Assembly (NCBI GenBank): GCA_949775045.1
Contig: OX459098.1
Span: 17,319,281-17,383,280 of the forward strand
Reading direction: 5' to 3'
Origin: Metridium senile
Lineage: Eukaryota > Cnidaria > Anthozoa > Actiniaria > Metridiidae
Length of the DNA: 64,000 bases
Shown here: piece after piece, positions 1 to 11,634 of the stretch
How the letters are laid out: each line of letters starts with the position of its first letter
How positions within the stretch are numbered: position 1 is the first letter of the stretch
Made by a program: the position numbers and the translations under genes
Notes under the pieces: generated by a model
The model's database searches: none
Seen by the model: only the letters and a program-made list of their open reading frames with translations
Told to the model about the DNA's origin: nothing

Positions 1-971
1 TGCAACATAATTAGTACTAAATAGTGATATGTTATGCTAATTCTATTGTTTTTTTATTGATTAATTAGTACTACATGTATTTAGTACTAATTATTACTAC
101 TTGTTTCACGGTTATATTGTTTGCACTCTAAGAATAAGCATTTAAATAGATGAGCAGAACCATGACAAAATACTTGATAGTCATCCATAGAGGTTGTGAG
201 GGCTCTGCATATGCAGTACCTCTTATGCTTATGTCAATGTGTGAACCAATCCTTACAATTTACTTATCATTATGAATATTTTGATGTGTCTCTTGCAAGA
301 ACAAAGGCACAAAACCTGTCAAAACTACACCTAAGCAGTCTTGAGTGTTACTGTTTTCTCTGTATAGAACAGTCGTTTTTGCTTGATTTTTTCTCAAAAA
401 ATACCTTCTATTAGTCCCTAATTCTTTTTTCATTTAGCTTGAGTTAGATTTTTTTACAAGGTTATTGCCTTCACTCTTAGAGAACCCATTATCATTATTA
501 ATTAACATAATCATTATCATAACCAGTGCCAAAATGAAAGATTTGATGATTTTTTCAAAGCAATTGAATATTCATTGTTAAGGTATATTTACAGAATATT
601 GCTTATAATTATTATAATTTCAGCAATATAATGCTTATTATAAATTTGTTATCATTTGTACATGCTGGTGATAAACAAAACAATATAACATACAAATAAA
701 GGACAAACAACACAAAAATCCTAATTTTTGAAATGGATTTGAATAATAATTAACTTTTCCAAAAACTAGCAAACAAATTTTATATTGTAAACTGGACAAA
801 ACTGAACTTACTTGATAACTATTGCCAATAAGTTATTCAAAATTTTTAGGCAGCAATTATACAATGCGATTGATGCTCGCAAATGCTTAACTCCTAGTTA
901 TTGACAATACCAATAAACACCAACACTATCCCCGCATAAATATTTTAAATTCTCTTACTATCAAGCACTTT
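1..971. other. AT-rich intergenic DNA
   Basis: No coding segment is recognised on either strand. The first ~115 bases (tagtactaaatagtg, then atgctaattctattgtt) resemble one arm of the fold-back element at 63756-63902 and a degenerate copy near 58026-58140. The rest is AT-rich sequence with no motif I can name. Confidence 0.5.
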
Positions 972-2358
972 TCATACTGTATTTTTCCTCCTTGATGAAT
1001 TTGTTCTTGTGTATTTATAGCTTCCAGGAGAATGTCTTCTGCTTGAGTTTCTCAAATTGTAACCACTTTGTTGTCTTGTGTTCTTTGGTGAATATTTGAT
1101 TTTTTTGCTTGGCGACTGTTCGGCCTCTAATTTCAATCTTGAGAAATCACACTCACTGGATAAAACAATAAATGAAAAATATTAAAAAGTGAAAATGGTT
1201 GAAGTGACATAAATTATAAAAGGAAGTAGTTAAGAAATCAAAATGAAAGGTAAAAGCATTTGAAAGAGGAAATGATATCATAAAGGAATTATGGGTTGTT
1301 GAAAATACAAAAGAAAATTCAAATGAAAGCATTTATTTGATTAAATAATAAACCTACTTTAATAGTTCATGTAAGACAAGTTTGAAGAATAACAGAATTC
1401 TAAAAGGTTCAAATATATTACTAACCTTTGTGTTCATAGTAAGCTTTAATTTTTATTGTTATTATTTACAATGGGGTTGCGCCTCGCATGGGACCTGTGT
1501 CCCGTTCGCGCAAACCCCATTGGGCTCGTTTAATTAATCGTCTGTGATCAGTCCTGTGTGTTTTCATTTAGTCAGTTTTGATAGTCTATTTTGTAAATCT
1601 GTTTTGTAAGTCAAACTAATACGTGCCCAATAAAGCTGTTAAAAAAATATATATATATTTCTCAATTTTTAATGTACTGTATTTAATTTTTTTTATAGAT
1701 TTAAATTTGAAAAGAGAGAAAATAGTATATTTGAAATTGAATTCCAATGGCATTGCTGTGTAGTATTAAAGATAAAAATTGATATATAACTTAATTAAGC
1801 ATAAATATTACGAGTTTTAAAGAGAAAAATAATTTTTAAAAACCTCTCAATATATGGAGAAAGTTAAGAGAATATTTGCTTTTATAGAAGAATCTATAAC
1901 AATATTTTCAGACTTTTTAAATTTAGATATTTCAGATGAAGTAGCAGCTTCAATCTTGCATTTTCCAAATGAGCTTATTAAATCTCCATAATTTGCGTTT
2001 TCTAAATGTTTGCAAATTGAATTGATTAGGTCTACCTTAAATGCTTTTCTTGCTCCCAACACCACATTTCCACTTCACAGCCCTCATTAGAGCACTTTAC
2101 AACGCCTAACTGTCGCTGAATAGCTACGTTATCTTCAGGAATACTCGGTTTAAACATAGGGAAAGCAGAAGCCATTTGGCAAGTTGGGCATCTTTCAAGC
2201 CCAATTCTTCGCATTCCCGACGAGTCATACAAGCAATCTTCACACAGTCGATGCTGGCAGAATCCAAACACCATTCTTAGCTTGGGAGACCAGCAAATTA
2301 GGCAATTAAATCGTTGCTCAAACAACGAGTACAAGTCTGGTTTATTACTTTCCGCCAT
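972..2358 (-). CDS. Small RING-finger protein with a C-terminal TRAF-like zinc finger (two exons, 168 aa)
   Basis: Exon 1 is 2036-2358 and exon 2 is 972-1155, joined by a GT-AG intron in phase 2; 507 nt in all, closing on TGA. The N-terminal half has a C3HC4-type RING: FNCLIC near residue 18, a CQHRLCEDC block, then CPTCQ. After it comes VVKCSNEGCEVEMW, then H-x3-C completed across the splice (HLSEC), which looks like one TRAF-type zinc finger (C-x4-C-x11-H-x3-C). The tail is Ser/Arg/Lys-rich (SPSKKIKYSPK, SSRRHSPG) and may be nuclear. RING plus TRAF-like finger suggests an E3 ubiquitin ligase; substrate unknown. The splice restores the final zinc ligand, which supports the model. ATG 2358 is the first Met of the frame. 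Exon structure is predicted only. Confidence 0.72.
1467..1645 (+). repeat. Possible retroposed RNA 3' end (SINE-like)
   Basis: Within the intron of the RING gene, opposite strand. A GC-richer stretch (ggggttgcgcctcgcatggg, then gtcccgttcgcgcaaacccc) ends in an AATAAA-type signal (caataaagctgttaaaaaaa) and an A run followed by TA repeats. An internal polyadenylation signal directly before an A tract suggests a retroposed RNA copy. No tRNA-like A/B box was confirmed. Confidence 0.35.
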
Positions 2359-3019
2359 GTTGTAATTTGTAATTTGTTGCAGTTCTTCCCGCCGTATGAA
2401 CTGAATGACTGTACTCGCGAGTTGTTATTGGACGAGCAGCGACGGCCTGCAATCTGATTGGTTGATTTGTTGCTTGGAGGGAAAACATCACGAACAATGA
2501 TTTATGGGTAATCACGAATCACGATAATTTGTAAAATAAGAAAAAAAGGCCGTTAAAATCGTATAAAATAAAACGAAAAAAAGTGAAGTTACTTTATATT
2601 GCTCAATAAAATTAGTATATAATATTTTTATGCTTTAAATCGAGGATTTTAAATATTCGATCTTTTTTGCTTTTTAGATTTTGGGTTTCCTGTGGTGCAC
2701 TGCTGTCCTCCTACCCCGGATGTTACCACAGGGAACCCAACTTTTGACGCAAAGAAATTGCAAATTTCAAAACTTCGAATTTAACAATAAAATTGATTAT
2801 GCATATTTTATCCAATAAGGAAAAGTATCCCATTATTTTTTAGCTTAATTTTTCTACACTTTTCAAGGATTTTTTCATCTTTCAATTTGGAAGAATTTGA
2901 AGACCACGAAAATTGTTAAATATAAAATCCATTTTAAGCTCAAAATATTTGTAAATTTATAATTAATCAATATAAATTATATTCATTTTATTTAGGTATT
3001 TTATTTTACCACGTTTATC
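2359..3019. other. Promoter side of the RING gene and AT-rich spacer
   Basis: The first ~150 bp presumably hold the RING-gene promoter; no TATA box was assigned. At 2685-2741 gggtttcctgtggt and accacagggaaccc form a small hairpin. The rest to 3019 is AT-rich with nothing recognised. Confidence 0.4.
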
Positions 3020-3088
3020 AACCTCGTTGCCAGGGCCCTCTCTCTCTTCGCTTTTGGGTGGGGCGGGAAATGGCCCTGGCATCGGCTG
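3020..3088. repeat. Truncated copy of a GGGCCCT fold-back repeat
   Basis: Begins aacctcgttgccagggccct and contains cgcttttgggtggggcggg, matching in reverse-complement logic the compact fold-backs at 34684-34755 and 35131-35202. The right arm is diverged (ggccctggcatcgg). I recall sequence like this as widespread in hexacoral genomes, which informs the taxonomic guess. Confidence 0.6.
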
Positions 3089-3743
3089 GTCGATTCTGTT
3101 TGCTCATTGGTCTATTCATTTCAAAAATCTCTGTCAGCTGTCATGGGAAATTTTGACGAGCAACAGACTAAAATTGATCAAAACTGTACAATGTCGACAT
3201 TTTCAGAGAGCTATGGCTGCAAAATAAGAGTGAAAACAAATTGAATCAATATTACTAAAGAGATAGAAAAATAGTCAACAAAATAGTTTTATGTAGAAAT
3301 AGCTCTGCCGTATGTGTATATGTGGTTTTGAAAGACAGTTGACCTTTTGTCCAGAAGTGTGAGTGATATGTTTTGACAAGTAGCTGGTAGAGATATTCGG
3401 TATTGGGAGATTAAAGTCTCTCATTTTCATATCTCTCATAATGATGAAAGTCTATATCTATTTGTACGAAATTTCACGTAAAAGTAAAGACTATTTTGCA
3501 ATCTACCTGACAATTTATTTATTGCGTTACACATAAACTACCATGAGAAGCCACAAGTGAAAAGTGACATGCATGGTTTTGAATGGCCAGATCGCTCTCT
3601 TGAAGCGGAGGAGAGGAACAGATCAGGGAGGTGGGAGAAACAGCAAAAATAAACAGGGATGGGGGAGAAAAAGAAGTAAAAATAGAGGGAGGAGGGAAAA
3701 TCAAAATATAAAGGGAGGAGGGAGAAGATAGGTTTTACCTAAT
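3089..3743. other. Intergenic DNA, no gene recognised
   Basis: Open frames here are short and look random. 3600-3720 is purine-rich (gggaggagggag-like runs). Confidence 0.4.
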
Positions 3744-4171
3744 TAATAGGCCCTTTGCAGGACTTGATCACGTGACTAGATAACGCATAGGAATGGGATT
3801 TTGGAGTGCCAAGATGCCTCGCGGGGTAAAAAAATTACCACACGAAAAACAAAACACTTCATCTTTGGAGATAGTTTATTCTTTAGTTTTGAGTTTCAAT
3901 TCAATCTAATACTTAAAATTCTTCCTCTATAAACCTGTCGTCCGTCTTACCTAATATTGTTTTTGACATGAAAAGTTAGTGTTTTTTTTTATGATTTTCT
4001 TTTCCTATTCGTTTGTGAACCTCATCAAGATAGCGACGTTTCAAGGTTAGTTAGTAATCGGGGTAACTTTTAGTTTTTCCCCTTTTCAAGTATATTTTTC
4101 GATGTTTTTCTGTGACATAACGGAGAATTGAGGAATGAAACACGTAGTCATGTCCTACAAAGGGCCTATTA
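3744..4171. mobile_element. Fold-back element (MITE-like), 428 bp
   Basis: Left end taataggccctttgcaggac is the near-perfect inverted match of the right end gtcctacaaagggcctatta. Homology continues inward (cacgtgact against agtcatgt / cacgtagtc). No coding capacity. It lies upstream of the mitochondrial carrier gene. Confidence 0.65.
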
Positions 4172-4514
4172 TTAAACTATAAGGTCGTATTGGCCTGATT
4201 AATATTGTAATATAATTTGGGCCAATTTTATGCGAACAGCTTATCTCTGAAATACAAACTATTAATAAATAGTTCAAATTTGTACCATTTGCACTCTAAT
4301 AAATAGCCTCAATAACTTATATTTACAAAGAACAAAGCAAATCAGGGAGGAGGGAGAAATGGTCGAACAAATTAGGGAGTAAGGAGAAAAATGGTATAAA
4401 ATTTGTGAGGAAGGTTATTTTAATCCCTAAATTTAATCAAGTTGTTGGAGTTCCTGTGTATACAGGTCCTACCGGGGAAGGGGTGAGTTGAGATCATCGA
4501 CACAATAATCCAAG

Positions 4515-7500
4515 ATGGCTTCTGGGGACGTGGAAGACGTGAATACTATGGAACAAAAAGCGATCGTTTCTAATGAAAGTTTTGTATATCGTACATTAAA
4601 AAACACTGTATCAGGGACGGTAGGAGGAGTTGCAGTCTGCCTTGTAGGCCATCCTTTTGATACGCTTAAAGTTCGACTGCAAACTCAACCGGTAGACAAA
4701 CCGGTTTACAAGGGATTGTCAGATTGCTTCTTCAAAACACTAAAATGGGAAGGCATTGGAGGTCTTTACAAAGGCGTAGGTGAGTGTGCAGCTCTGTTAA
4801 CTTGAATATTATATGTTCGTTAAGTATTAACACATATTGTATAACAAGTTTAATGTTTAATTTTATATATGTTGACATTTTTTAGAACTGAGTCTTCACG
4901 TGACCGTCATAGGCTCCAGCGCTCCGAAAAAATTATATGCGCCATTGATTAATAAACTATAACATAATTTTACTATTGTATATTTTAACTGAAGTTGTTC
5001 AATTGATTTGGTTTTTTTGTCAGGTTCCCCTCTTGTTGGCCAGATGTTTTTTAGAGCTACTCTGTTCTCATCCTATTATCAGGTAACAAAACCTCCTCCA
5101 AGGGAAATTTTTGACAGGTCAAAAGATCGACCTGGACATGCTGTTCACACGGAACCGATCATTACAATATTTTCGTTTTGACCGGTTAGGTGTCCAAAAT
5201 ATGCATGTTTAGCGCAGTCCCGTGTGAACAGTTTTTTTGACCAGTCAAAAATTTGTCCGGTACCGTGTAATAAACGTAGCCTTAAAGATAGAAAGAATCA
5301 ATGCATTAAAGTTACAATTTTTTTTAACAGATTACTACCTTTTTTGCTGGTGCAGATCACTCCAAACGTTTAACAGTACCACAATATTTTCTGGCCGGTA
5401 ACATTACTGGTGTAGTAGCTGCATTAATAGAAGGACCTATTGACTTGGTAGGATACATTATGACCCACATCATATAAGATACAGCCAATCAGAATGCTTG
5501 AAAGCTATTGTATATTTTGTGGAATTCAACTGCCTCTTCCCATGATACATTGCGGTTTCTCTTTATTTTATATGATGTGGGATAAAATAGTTATACAATG
5601 TTTTCTCGTGACATACCATGAATATCCCACTTATCACTTGTATGTTCTTTGCATACACCTAATTCAAAAAAGGTTGACGGGGCGAACGGTGATTGGCGAT
5701 TGGTGATTGGTGATTGCACGACCGAAAGAAACTATGGGTAATACGAATTCCTTCTTATTCGTTTCTAAATTACCCAAACAATGCTTCACTGTTCAGCGAA
5801 ACCTCCAAGACACCCATCTAAGGTCATCGCTGAACGGTGGAGGCATTGTTTGGGTAATTTAGAATGGAATAAGAAGAAATTAATATTACCCACAGTCCAT
5901 TTCGATCGTGCAATGGCCAATCGCCGATCGCCGTTCGCCCCGTCAACCTTTTTTGAATTAGGTGTATACACTCGCCTAAAGGCTTGTGTGTCATTCTCTT
6001 ACCCAGACCCTTCTCAGTTTTCTAACAAAAAATCAAAGGCTCTGGTCGGACACAACCAGAAGACCCAGAATCTGGGTCGTCAGATATAAGCCTGCTCAAT
6101 AATCTCTAACTTCCGGTTACAAAATGGCGGATTTTAAATCAATTCTCGCCGATGCATTATCAAAATTAAACGTGAATTTCGATCCTAAAGAAAAACAAAT
6201 TGTGTTTATAGTTATAGTTATATCAAGTGTTCGAACAAAGCAAACAAATTGGAGAGTTTGTTATTGCTATTTTAGGCTTTCTAAGAACTCAGACATTCAA
6301 ATGGCTATTTTGTCTGTTGCTAATTACTCTCCAGCCAGCCGATTTCACAACTAGCTGTTGGAATGTCTCAGCTCTCAGAACTAACCAACCTGCAGGAGAC
6401 TAAACAGGGATTACCATTTATTCATAGATCAATTGATGGATAGAAAATTTCCCAAATTATTTATTTTTTCGAATGGAAATTAGTAAATTTAGTCTGAAAC
6501 CAAGTAAATGCGATTCAAGGTAAATTTCTAGTAGACAGTTGCCTCTAGCATCATCATAACGAAAGCCTTGCATAGTAGGTGTGTATAATTATCGCTGATT
6601 GCGCGTGAAATTATTTCAACCAATCACATTGACGCTGGATTTGTGTCCGACCAGAACCTTTGATTTTTGGTTAGAAAGCTGAAAAGGTCTGGGCAAGAGA
6701 ATGCTTGTGACACAAGCAAGGCCTTCTCTTCTGTTTTGAAAAAGAGTCATTTATAGTTGTTAATTACTGGAGAGCTGTTTTGTGATTTACTATCCATTCA
6801 TTAGTAGTCTGAAATCCTATTTTCTTCCTAATTTTTAACATATTTTCCTATTTTCTTCCTATTTTCAGATTCAAATTTTCCTATTTTCCTATTTATTTTT
6901 GCAAGGTTATTGCTTGACATCCTGTTGTGTGTATATTAGAAAATACAACTAGTGACTCATGGGATATTCCGCAGTATGCCACTTGAAACCATTGTATAAC
7001 TAGTAGTATTGATTGCTGAATCACAATCGTTTGATAGCAAGTTGTCTAATCTAGTTTTTCTCTCTCTCTCTCTCAGTTCAAATCCAAAATGCAGGTTCAA
7101 ATCATCAGGGCGCAGGCTGGAGAACCTATGAAATACCGTAATGTCTTCCATGCCGCTTACGTCATAGCACAGAACAATGGTATACGTGGATGTTATCAGG
7201 GATTATCAGCAACATTGCTTAGGAATATACCAGCCAATGGATGCTTCTTTGGTATGTATTTCTTTTTTTATTAAAAAACTATATTTCAATTTTTTTATAA
7301 ATTTCAATTTTTTTATCTCTATTTAATTTTTTTTATAAAAGTTTTTTTATCAAATATTATATTATTTTTTTATAGATATAAATATGTTATTTTTGTATAA
7401 ATTTTATTTCATTTTTGTATAATTTTTTTATGAATTTTATTTTATTTCTTTTCCCAATTGCAAACGTCACGCCATTATTGTTACTAGAATTACTATTAAC

Positions 7501-7858
7501 AAAGTATATCATTTCTGCAGGTTTTTATGAAATATCTCGTACAATGCAAACTCCAGAGGGAGGATCAGTCAAAGATGTATCACCGCTTGGCCTCCTTATC
7601 TCTGGCGGCATGGGTGGTTTCTTTTACTGGTTCCTTACCTATCCTACTGATGTTATCAAGTCCTCGATGCAAGCTGATGACGCTGTCAAGTCTAAAAGAC
7701 AGTTCAAAGGCATTGTGGATTGTGCTAGGAAACTATATTTTGAACAGGGTGGTATAACTAGGTTTTATAAAGGTTTTACGCCATGTTTAATGAGATCTAT
7801 CCCAGCAAATGCTGCCATGTTTTGTGTCGTGGAAACAATGAGAAAATATTTTCCATAA
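4515..7858 (+). CDS. Mitochondrial carrier (SLC25 family), five exons, 317 aa
   Basis: Exons 4515-4779, 5024-5082, 5331-5447, 7077-7251, 7521-7858; all introns GT-AG; 954 nt closing on TAA. The protein has the three-repeat carrier architecture with signatures [22 protein letters not shown] and [11 protein letters not shown] (PxDxxK each) and inner-matrix GLYKG, GCYQG and RFYKG elements. It should exchange a small metabolite across the inner mitochondrial membrane. Second-repeat features ([28 protein letters not shown]) and [10 protein letters not shown] in the third resemble the carnitine/basic-amino-acid branch (SLC25A15/20/29/45-48-like), but the substrate cannot be assigned by eye. ATG 4515 follows stops and starts an acidic leader ([10 protein letters not shown]). 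Introns 2 and 3 contain fold-back elements. Confidence 0.9.
5108..5252. repeat. Fold-back repeat in carrier intron 2
   Basis: tttttgacaggtcaaaa pairs with ttttgaccagtcaaaaa at the other end, and an inner pair ctgttcacacgg / cgtgtgaacag extends the stem. Confidence 0.55.
5654..5966. mobile_element. MITE of the TACACCT family, copy 1
   Basis: Terminal inverted repeats begin TACACCTAATTCAAAAAAGG and continue through gttgacggggcgaacggtg against its complement at the right end. The sequence next to each end reads TA, compatible with a TA target duplication. Internal long inverted homology (tgcttcactgttcagcgaaa / ggttgaacggtgg-type) remains. Same termini at 17201-17469, 37175-37338 and 38513-38949. 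Confidence 0.75.
5979..6722. mobile_element. Large fold-back element in carrier intron 3
   Basis: Left arm ~5979-6056 (ctcttacccagacc, then aaatcaaaggctctggtcgg) is matched inverted by ~6640-6722 (ccgaccagaacctttgattt, then ggtctgggcaagag). A second, inner pair (attactctccagc near 6320; attactggagagct near 6760) suggests nesting. The short frame at 6124-6354 ([14 protein letters not shown]) lies inside it and is not clearly a gene. Confidence 0.55.
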
Positions 7859-8399
7859 TTGACATATTCATTAGTAATTAGTAAATATTTACCTAACATG
7901 ACATAACATAACAACATAGCAATTTTCCAATGATGATAAACTTACAGGCATTTCAGTATTATTTCAATCTTACACGAGATGTAAATACTGGTAATATTCA
8001 TTGAGTAATTATGGTAAATAATAAGGGTTTTATATACAAGAGACCTTTGTTACGAAGCAGCTTATCATATGCAAATAACCAACAGGCATCACTTTGACTT
8101 TATAGAATGAAGCCACTGTTTGCAATGAGGTAGAGGGAGGCTGGCCAGGCATTTGCATGTGATTCGCTGTTTTATGAGGTGCATGTAATGTATTTATAAC
8201 ATAGTTAGAAATTTATAGTTTTCATATATAAAAACTTTGATGAAAACTGCAACAGTTTTACAAACGTTTTACACTTGAAAACCCTAAAATTCTAACTATG
8301 CTATGAACAGCACTTCTTGCAAAATTCTAAATTCAACTAATGTAATGTATTATATAAAAGGAAACTAGCAAGTAAACTAGTAGAGGCTGAGTCGGTGTT
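7859..8399. other. 3' flank of carrier gene
   Basis: AT-rich intergenic DNA. An aataagg-type element near 8020 might serve polyadenylation; no clear AATAAA-plus-GU pair was found. No gene seen. Confidence 0.35.
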
Positions 8400-8570
8400 T
8401 GATATAGACGATAAGTAATATAATTAAATTTGTAACACCGTAAAAAATATTGAATTAACTTTAATGACATTTCAAGCTTTAGCCCTTCGTCGGAGTAAAA
8501 GAGAAACGTCAGTAAAGTTAATTCAACATTTTTTTACGGTGTTACAAATTTCACTATATCACCTATTGTT
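8400..8570. mobile_element. Fold-back element, family ATTTGTAACACCGTAAAA, copy 1
   Basis: aaatttgtaacaccgtaaaa and ttttacggtgttacaaattt are inverted arms, extended by attgaattaactttaa / ttaaagttaattcaac-type pairing. The flank ggctgagtcggtg recurs beside the second copy (21331-21490). Confidence 0.65.
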
Positions 8571-8769
8571 TATAATGTATTATATGGAACACAGTTTTTT
8601 ATATATTTTCACTTATGGTTATCACTAATTGATAAAGTAAAAGTAATCTTGAAATTGACTTTGTACACTTCAATCTAAGATTTATAATATCAATATTTAA
8701 CAAATTATAGCTAGGTAGGGTCTAACAATAACAGTTAATCAATTTACAGCAAAAACGATTGCCATTGCA

Positions 8770-9100
8770 ACCACAAAATTGTGATTTCATTTTATTTTTG
8801 GGCTTTTTTTATCATCAATCAGTTTGGAGACGGAGCTTACATCAAATTAACCAATGACTTTACAAGTCAACGTCAGACCACAGGCAGCCCAAACAATTCA
8901 CTTTTACAGTAGAAAAAATACAGATTTCAATCCTGTGTTGTTGATACATTTATTTGGTGTCATTCTGGGTGGTTTTTGAACGTTTTAAAGTGACTTGTTT
9001 GGGCTGCCTGTGGTAAGAGTTAACGTAGAAGCTCCATGTCCAAATTGATTGACAGATTGGGAAAAAAACATCAAATTTGAAATTCACAATTTGTTTGTAA
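8770..9100. mobile_element. Fold-back element with CAGGCAGCCCAAAC arms
   Basis: Left arm caatcagtttggagacggagct and ccacaggcagcccaaac; right arm gtttgggctgcctgtgg and agctccatgtccaaattgattg. A fragment (attaatcagtttggaggcag) recurs at 57809. Confidence 0.6.
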
Positions 9101-9639
9101 TAATGCAACAATTTTCACTGTAACAATAGATAGTTTAGTATATAATATATAGTTAGATATATTTTAATTTGTATTGTAGCTATTAAATAGTGTGATGGTT
9201 ATGAGTGAGGGAACCTGGGAAACAAACTATAATAGCCAAAGTGTTTTAGTCAAATACCGTAGATGATAACTAACACAAATGGAATACTTAGGTGAAATAT
9301 AACTTGGTGGACTTTTCACTTTACATGTAACAAATCTACTGAGAAAGGGTGTATCTATTTTAAGGGTTTACTGGTGTCGCTCTATCAGTATAAATAGTGA
9401 TTCATATTAATGGGATTATTTAGCAAGAATAGTAATTAAAATGTGTGTTTTAAAATTATCAATAATATAGTGTACTGAAAACAAAATAATGAATAATAAC
9501 TTTTGTATTTCAATTTATCAAACAATAAATACATTTCAAAATAGTGTTTGATGAAGCAAGCAACAGAGACATTGATTTTCACGTTTGTTTTATACAGCCC
9601 CAAAAATGAGACCATTGGAGGTCCACAAATGATCCCAGG
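9101..9639. other. Intergenic DNA, no gene recognised
   Basis: AT-rich; no coding or RNA feature seen before the minisatellite. Confidence 0.35.
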
Positions 9640-10325
9640 AGCTTGCAAATGAACCCAGTAGATGCTCAAAAACGACCCAAGGGGCCTGCAAATGAACCCA
9701 GTAGATGCCCTAGAACGACCCAAGGGGCCTGCAAATGAACCCAGTAGATGCCCTAGAACGACCCAAGGGGCCTGCAAATGAACCCAGTAGATGCCCTAGA
9801 ACGACCCAAGGGGCCTGCAAATGAACCCAGTAGATGCCCTAGAACGACCCAAGGGGCCTGCAAATGAACCCAGTAGATGCCCAAAAATGGCCAAAGGGGC
9901 CTGCAAATGAACCCAGTAGATGCCCAAAAACGAGCCAAGGGGCCTGCAAATGAACCCAGTAGATGCTCAAAAACGACCCAAGGGGCCTGCAAATGAACCC
10001 AGTAGATGCCCTAGAACGACCCAAGGGGCCTGCAAATGAACCCAGTAGATGCCCTAGAACGACCCAAGGGGCCTGCAAATGAACCCAGTAGATGCCCTAG
10101 AACGACCCAAGGGGCCTGCAAATGAACCCAGTAGATGCCCTAGAACGACCCAAGGGGCCTGCAAATGAACCCAGTAGATGCCCTAGAACGACCCAAGGGG
10201 CCTGCAAATGAACCCAGTAGATGCCCAAAAATGGCCAAAGGGGCCTGCAAATGAACCCAGTAGATGCCCAAAAACGAGCCAAGGGGCCTGCAAATGAACC
10301 CAGTAGATGCCCAAAAATGACCCAG
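9640..10325. repeat. 43-bp minisatellite (~16 copies) with higher-order structure
   Basis: Unit reads aacccagtagatgccctaga followed by acgacccaaggggcctgcaa and atg (43 bp). Variant units (ccaaaaatggccaaagg, ccaaaaacgagccaagg, ctcaaaaacgacccaagg) recur in the same order about 344 bp apart, so blocks of eight units were duplicated. Because 43 is not divisible by 3 and the unit lacks stops in some minus frames, it yields long spurious frames repeating LLGSFAGPLG; these are not proteins. Confidence 0.92.
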
Positions 10326-10526
10326 GCTACAATTGATTGTTATGTACATTTCCAGCCAATTCAAAACCTCTGGGAATAACGGAACTTCTGTTTCAATCAT
10401 TTCTACGTGATATAGAAATATATACAAAGATGAAGAATCTTATTCCCAAACGATTTGAATTGGGTAGATACATAGATAGCAACGCGTTCAGTCGAATTAA
10501 TATAGGTCAGTCTATTCTTGATTTTC

Positions 10527-11143
10527 TCAAAAGCCTTCTGGAGGCCATTGTAGCTGGTTGATGACATTTTTCTTTCCAGCGTTTTTGATGATGTGTTGTG
10601 ATATTGGTGCTGTAAATTCTAGCCTCCAGCCGATCTGCTTGCTGTCAGTTACAGGGAACTTTTCGGTTGGTTCTTTAGATTTGAAATTATATATTTCAGC
10701 TGCTCTAGTTGCAAGGTCTGCAGTAGCATCCTTTAGCTTGGAATCTGGAGGTATCTCGTCGCCAATCTCTTCAAGGCGTTCTTCGAGCTGTCAGGGAAAT
10801 GATGATCATATAAATAATTAGTGATGGTGATGATAATGAAGATGATGGGGGTTGATAATGAAGATGATTAGATGATGATTATTTAGATGATGTAATGATA
10901 ACGATAATATGATTATTGTGAGGATGATGATAATGATGAGGATGATGGTGATGATAATGAAGATGAAAAGATTAGATTAAGATGATGATGAATACTTTGA
11001 TGATGATGATGATGATAACGATAATGTGATTATTATGAGGATGATGGTGATGATCGTTTACCTTTGAATATGTTGCGGCATAGAACCCCCATCTATCCGG
11101 CCACTTTCTCTGAGCTACAAGCTCCATTTCAACATGGTCTTTC
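10527..11143 (-). CDS. CIMIP1/C20orf85-like ciliary protein, two 3' exons (5' end not found)
   Basis: Exon 11062-11143 (82 nt, entered in phase 2) and terminal exon 10527-10787 (261 nt, stop TGA), both with GT-AG borders. The joined peptide reads DHVEMELVAQRKWPDRWGF, then YAATYSK, a Glu-rich helix (LEERLEEIGDEIPPDSKLKD), EKFPVTDSKQIGWRLEF, and ends QLQWPPEGF. The order WPxxWGF ... GWR ... WP recalls C20orf85/CIMIP1, a microtubule inner protein of motile cilia, so an axonemal role is inferred. Human CIMIP1 has a short Met-led segment ahead of the WPxxWGF block, so one more 5' exon is expected beyond 11147 (higher coordinates); I could not place it. The family assignment is by motif order only. 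Confidence 0.55.
10800..11055. repeat. GAT/GATA-rich microsatellite
   Basis: Imperfect gatgatgataatgatgagg repeats filling the intron between the two exons of the ciliary gene. Confidence 0.85.
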
Positions 11144-11324
11144 CTAGGATTGATGGAAACAAGTATTATTCAAAGGAAATGTAATTCAATTTTTAATCAG
11201 AAAGCGATGTGTTTAACTCAATCAACAACAAACAATTCGCGCTTTGAATAATTGTTGAAAGAAACATTGCGCGCTTCGAAATCCATCCAAAAGGCGGTAA
11301 TTTCTACTGAAATTAAAACAAATA

Positions 11325-11512
11325 TCCAAGGAGCAGTTCATCATATACTAAAGATATGAATATACATGTAGATGACCCTACTGATGCGGATGAGCGAAAA
11401 TTGTTAGATCTTTTGGAATCTCTTGGGCTACAGCAGCATGTTTCACAATCAACACACATCCATGGCCACACCCTAGACCTAGTAATAACCCGCCAAGCTG
11501 AAAACATCAAAT
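11325..11512 (+). pseudogene. Non-LTR retrotransposon endonuclease fragment
   Basis: Plus-strand translation reads DMNIHVDDPTDADERKLLDL, then LESLGLQQHVSQSTHIHGHT and LDLVITR. This matches the end of LINE endonuclease domains (GDFNIHV...THxxGHTLDLVIT), including the H-x-L-D-L-V core. It is open only over this fragment, with no flanking RT in frame. A decayed insertion. Confidence 0.75.
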
Positions 11513-11634
11513 CAATCAGAAAATGTTAATGATTTGAATAATTATATTACAACTGGATTTTTGAGTATTTTGCAAACTCTGTAAAGAAAGTGTTAGTTGT
11601 GATTGGATGATCCAGGGAGTATGGTGGCCGATAG

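Noticed and set aside
1847..2065. Minus frame MVLGARKAFKVDL
   Set aside because: It lies in the intron of the RING gene and overlaps exon 1 in another frame; exon 2 at 972-1155 gives a better continuation.
5781..6089. Plus and minus frames around 5781-6089
   Set aside because: Fall inside the TACACCT MITE arms and the next fold-back.
6124..6354. [14 protein letters not shown] frame
   Set aside because: Starts like a real protein but lies inside a fold-back element in a carrier intron, has no partner exon, and matches no domain known to me.
9436..10427. Overlapping minus-strand frames repeating LLGSFAGPLG / ASTGFICRPLG
   Set aside because: They are frame-cycling translations of the 43-bp minisatellite with no stop in the unit; no unique coding flanks.
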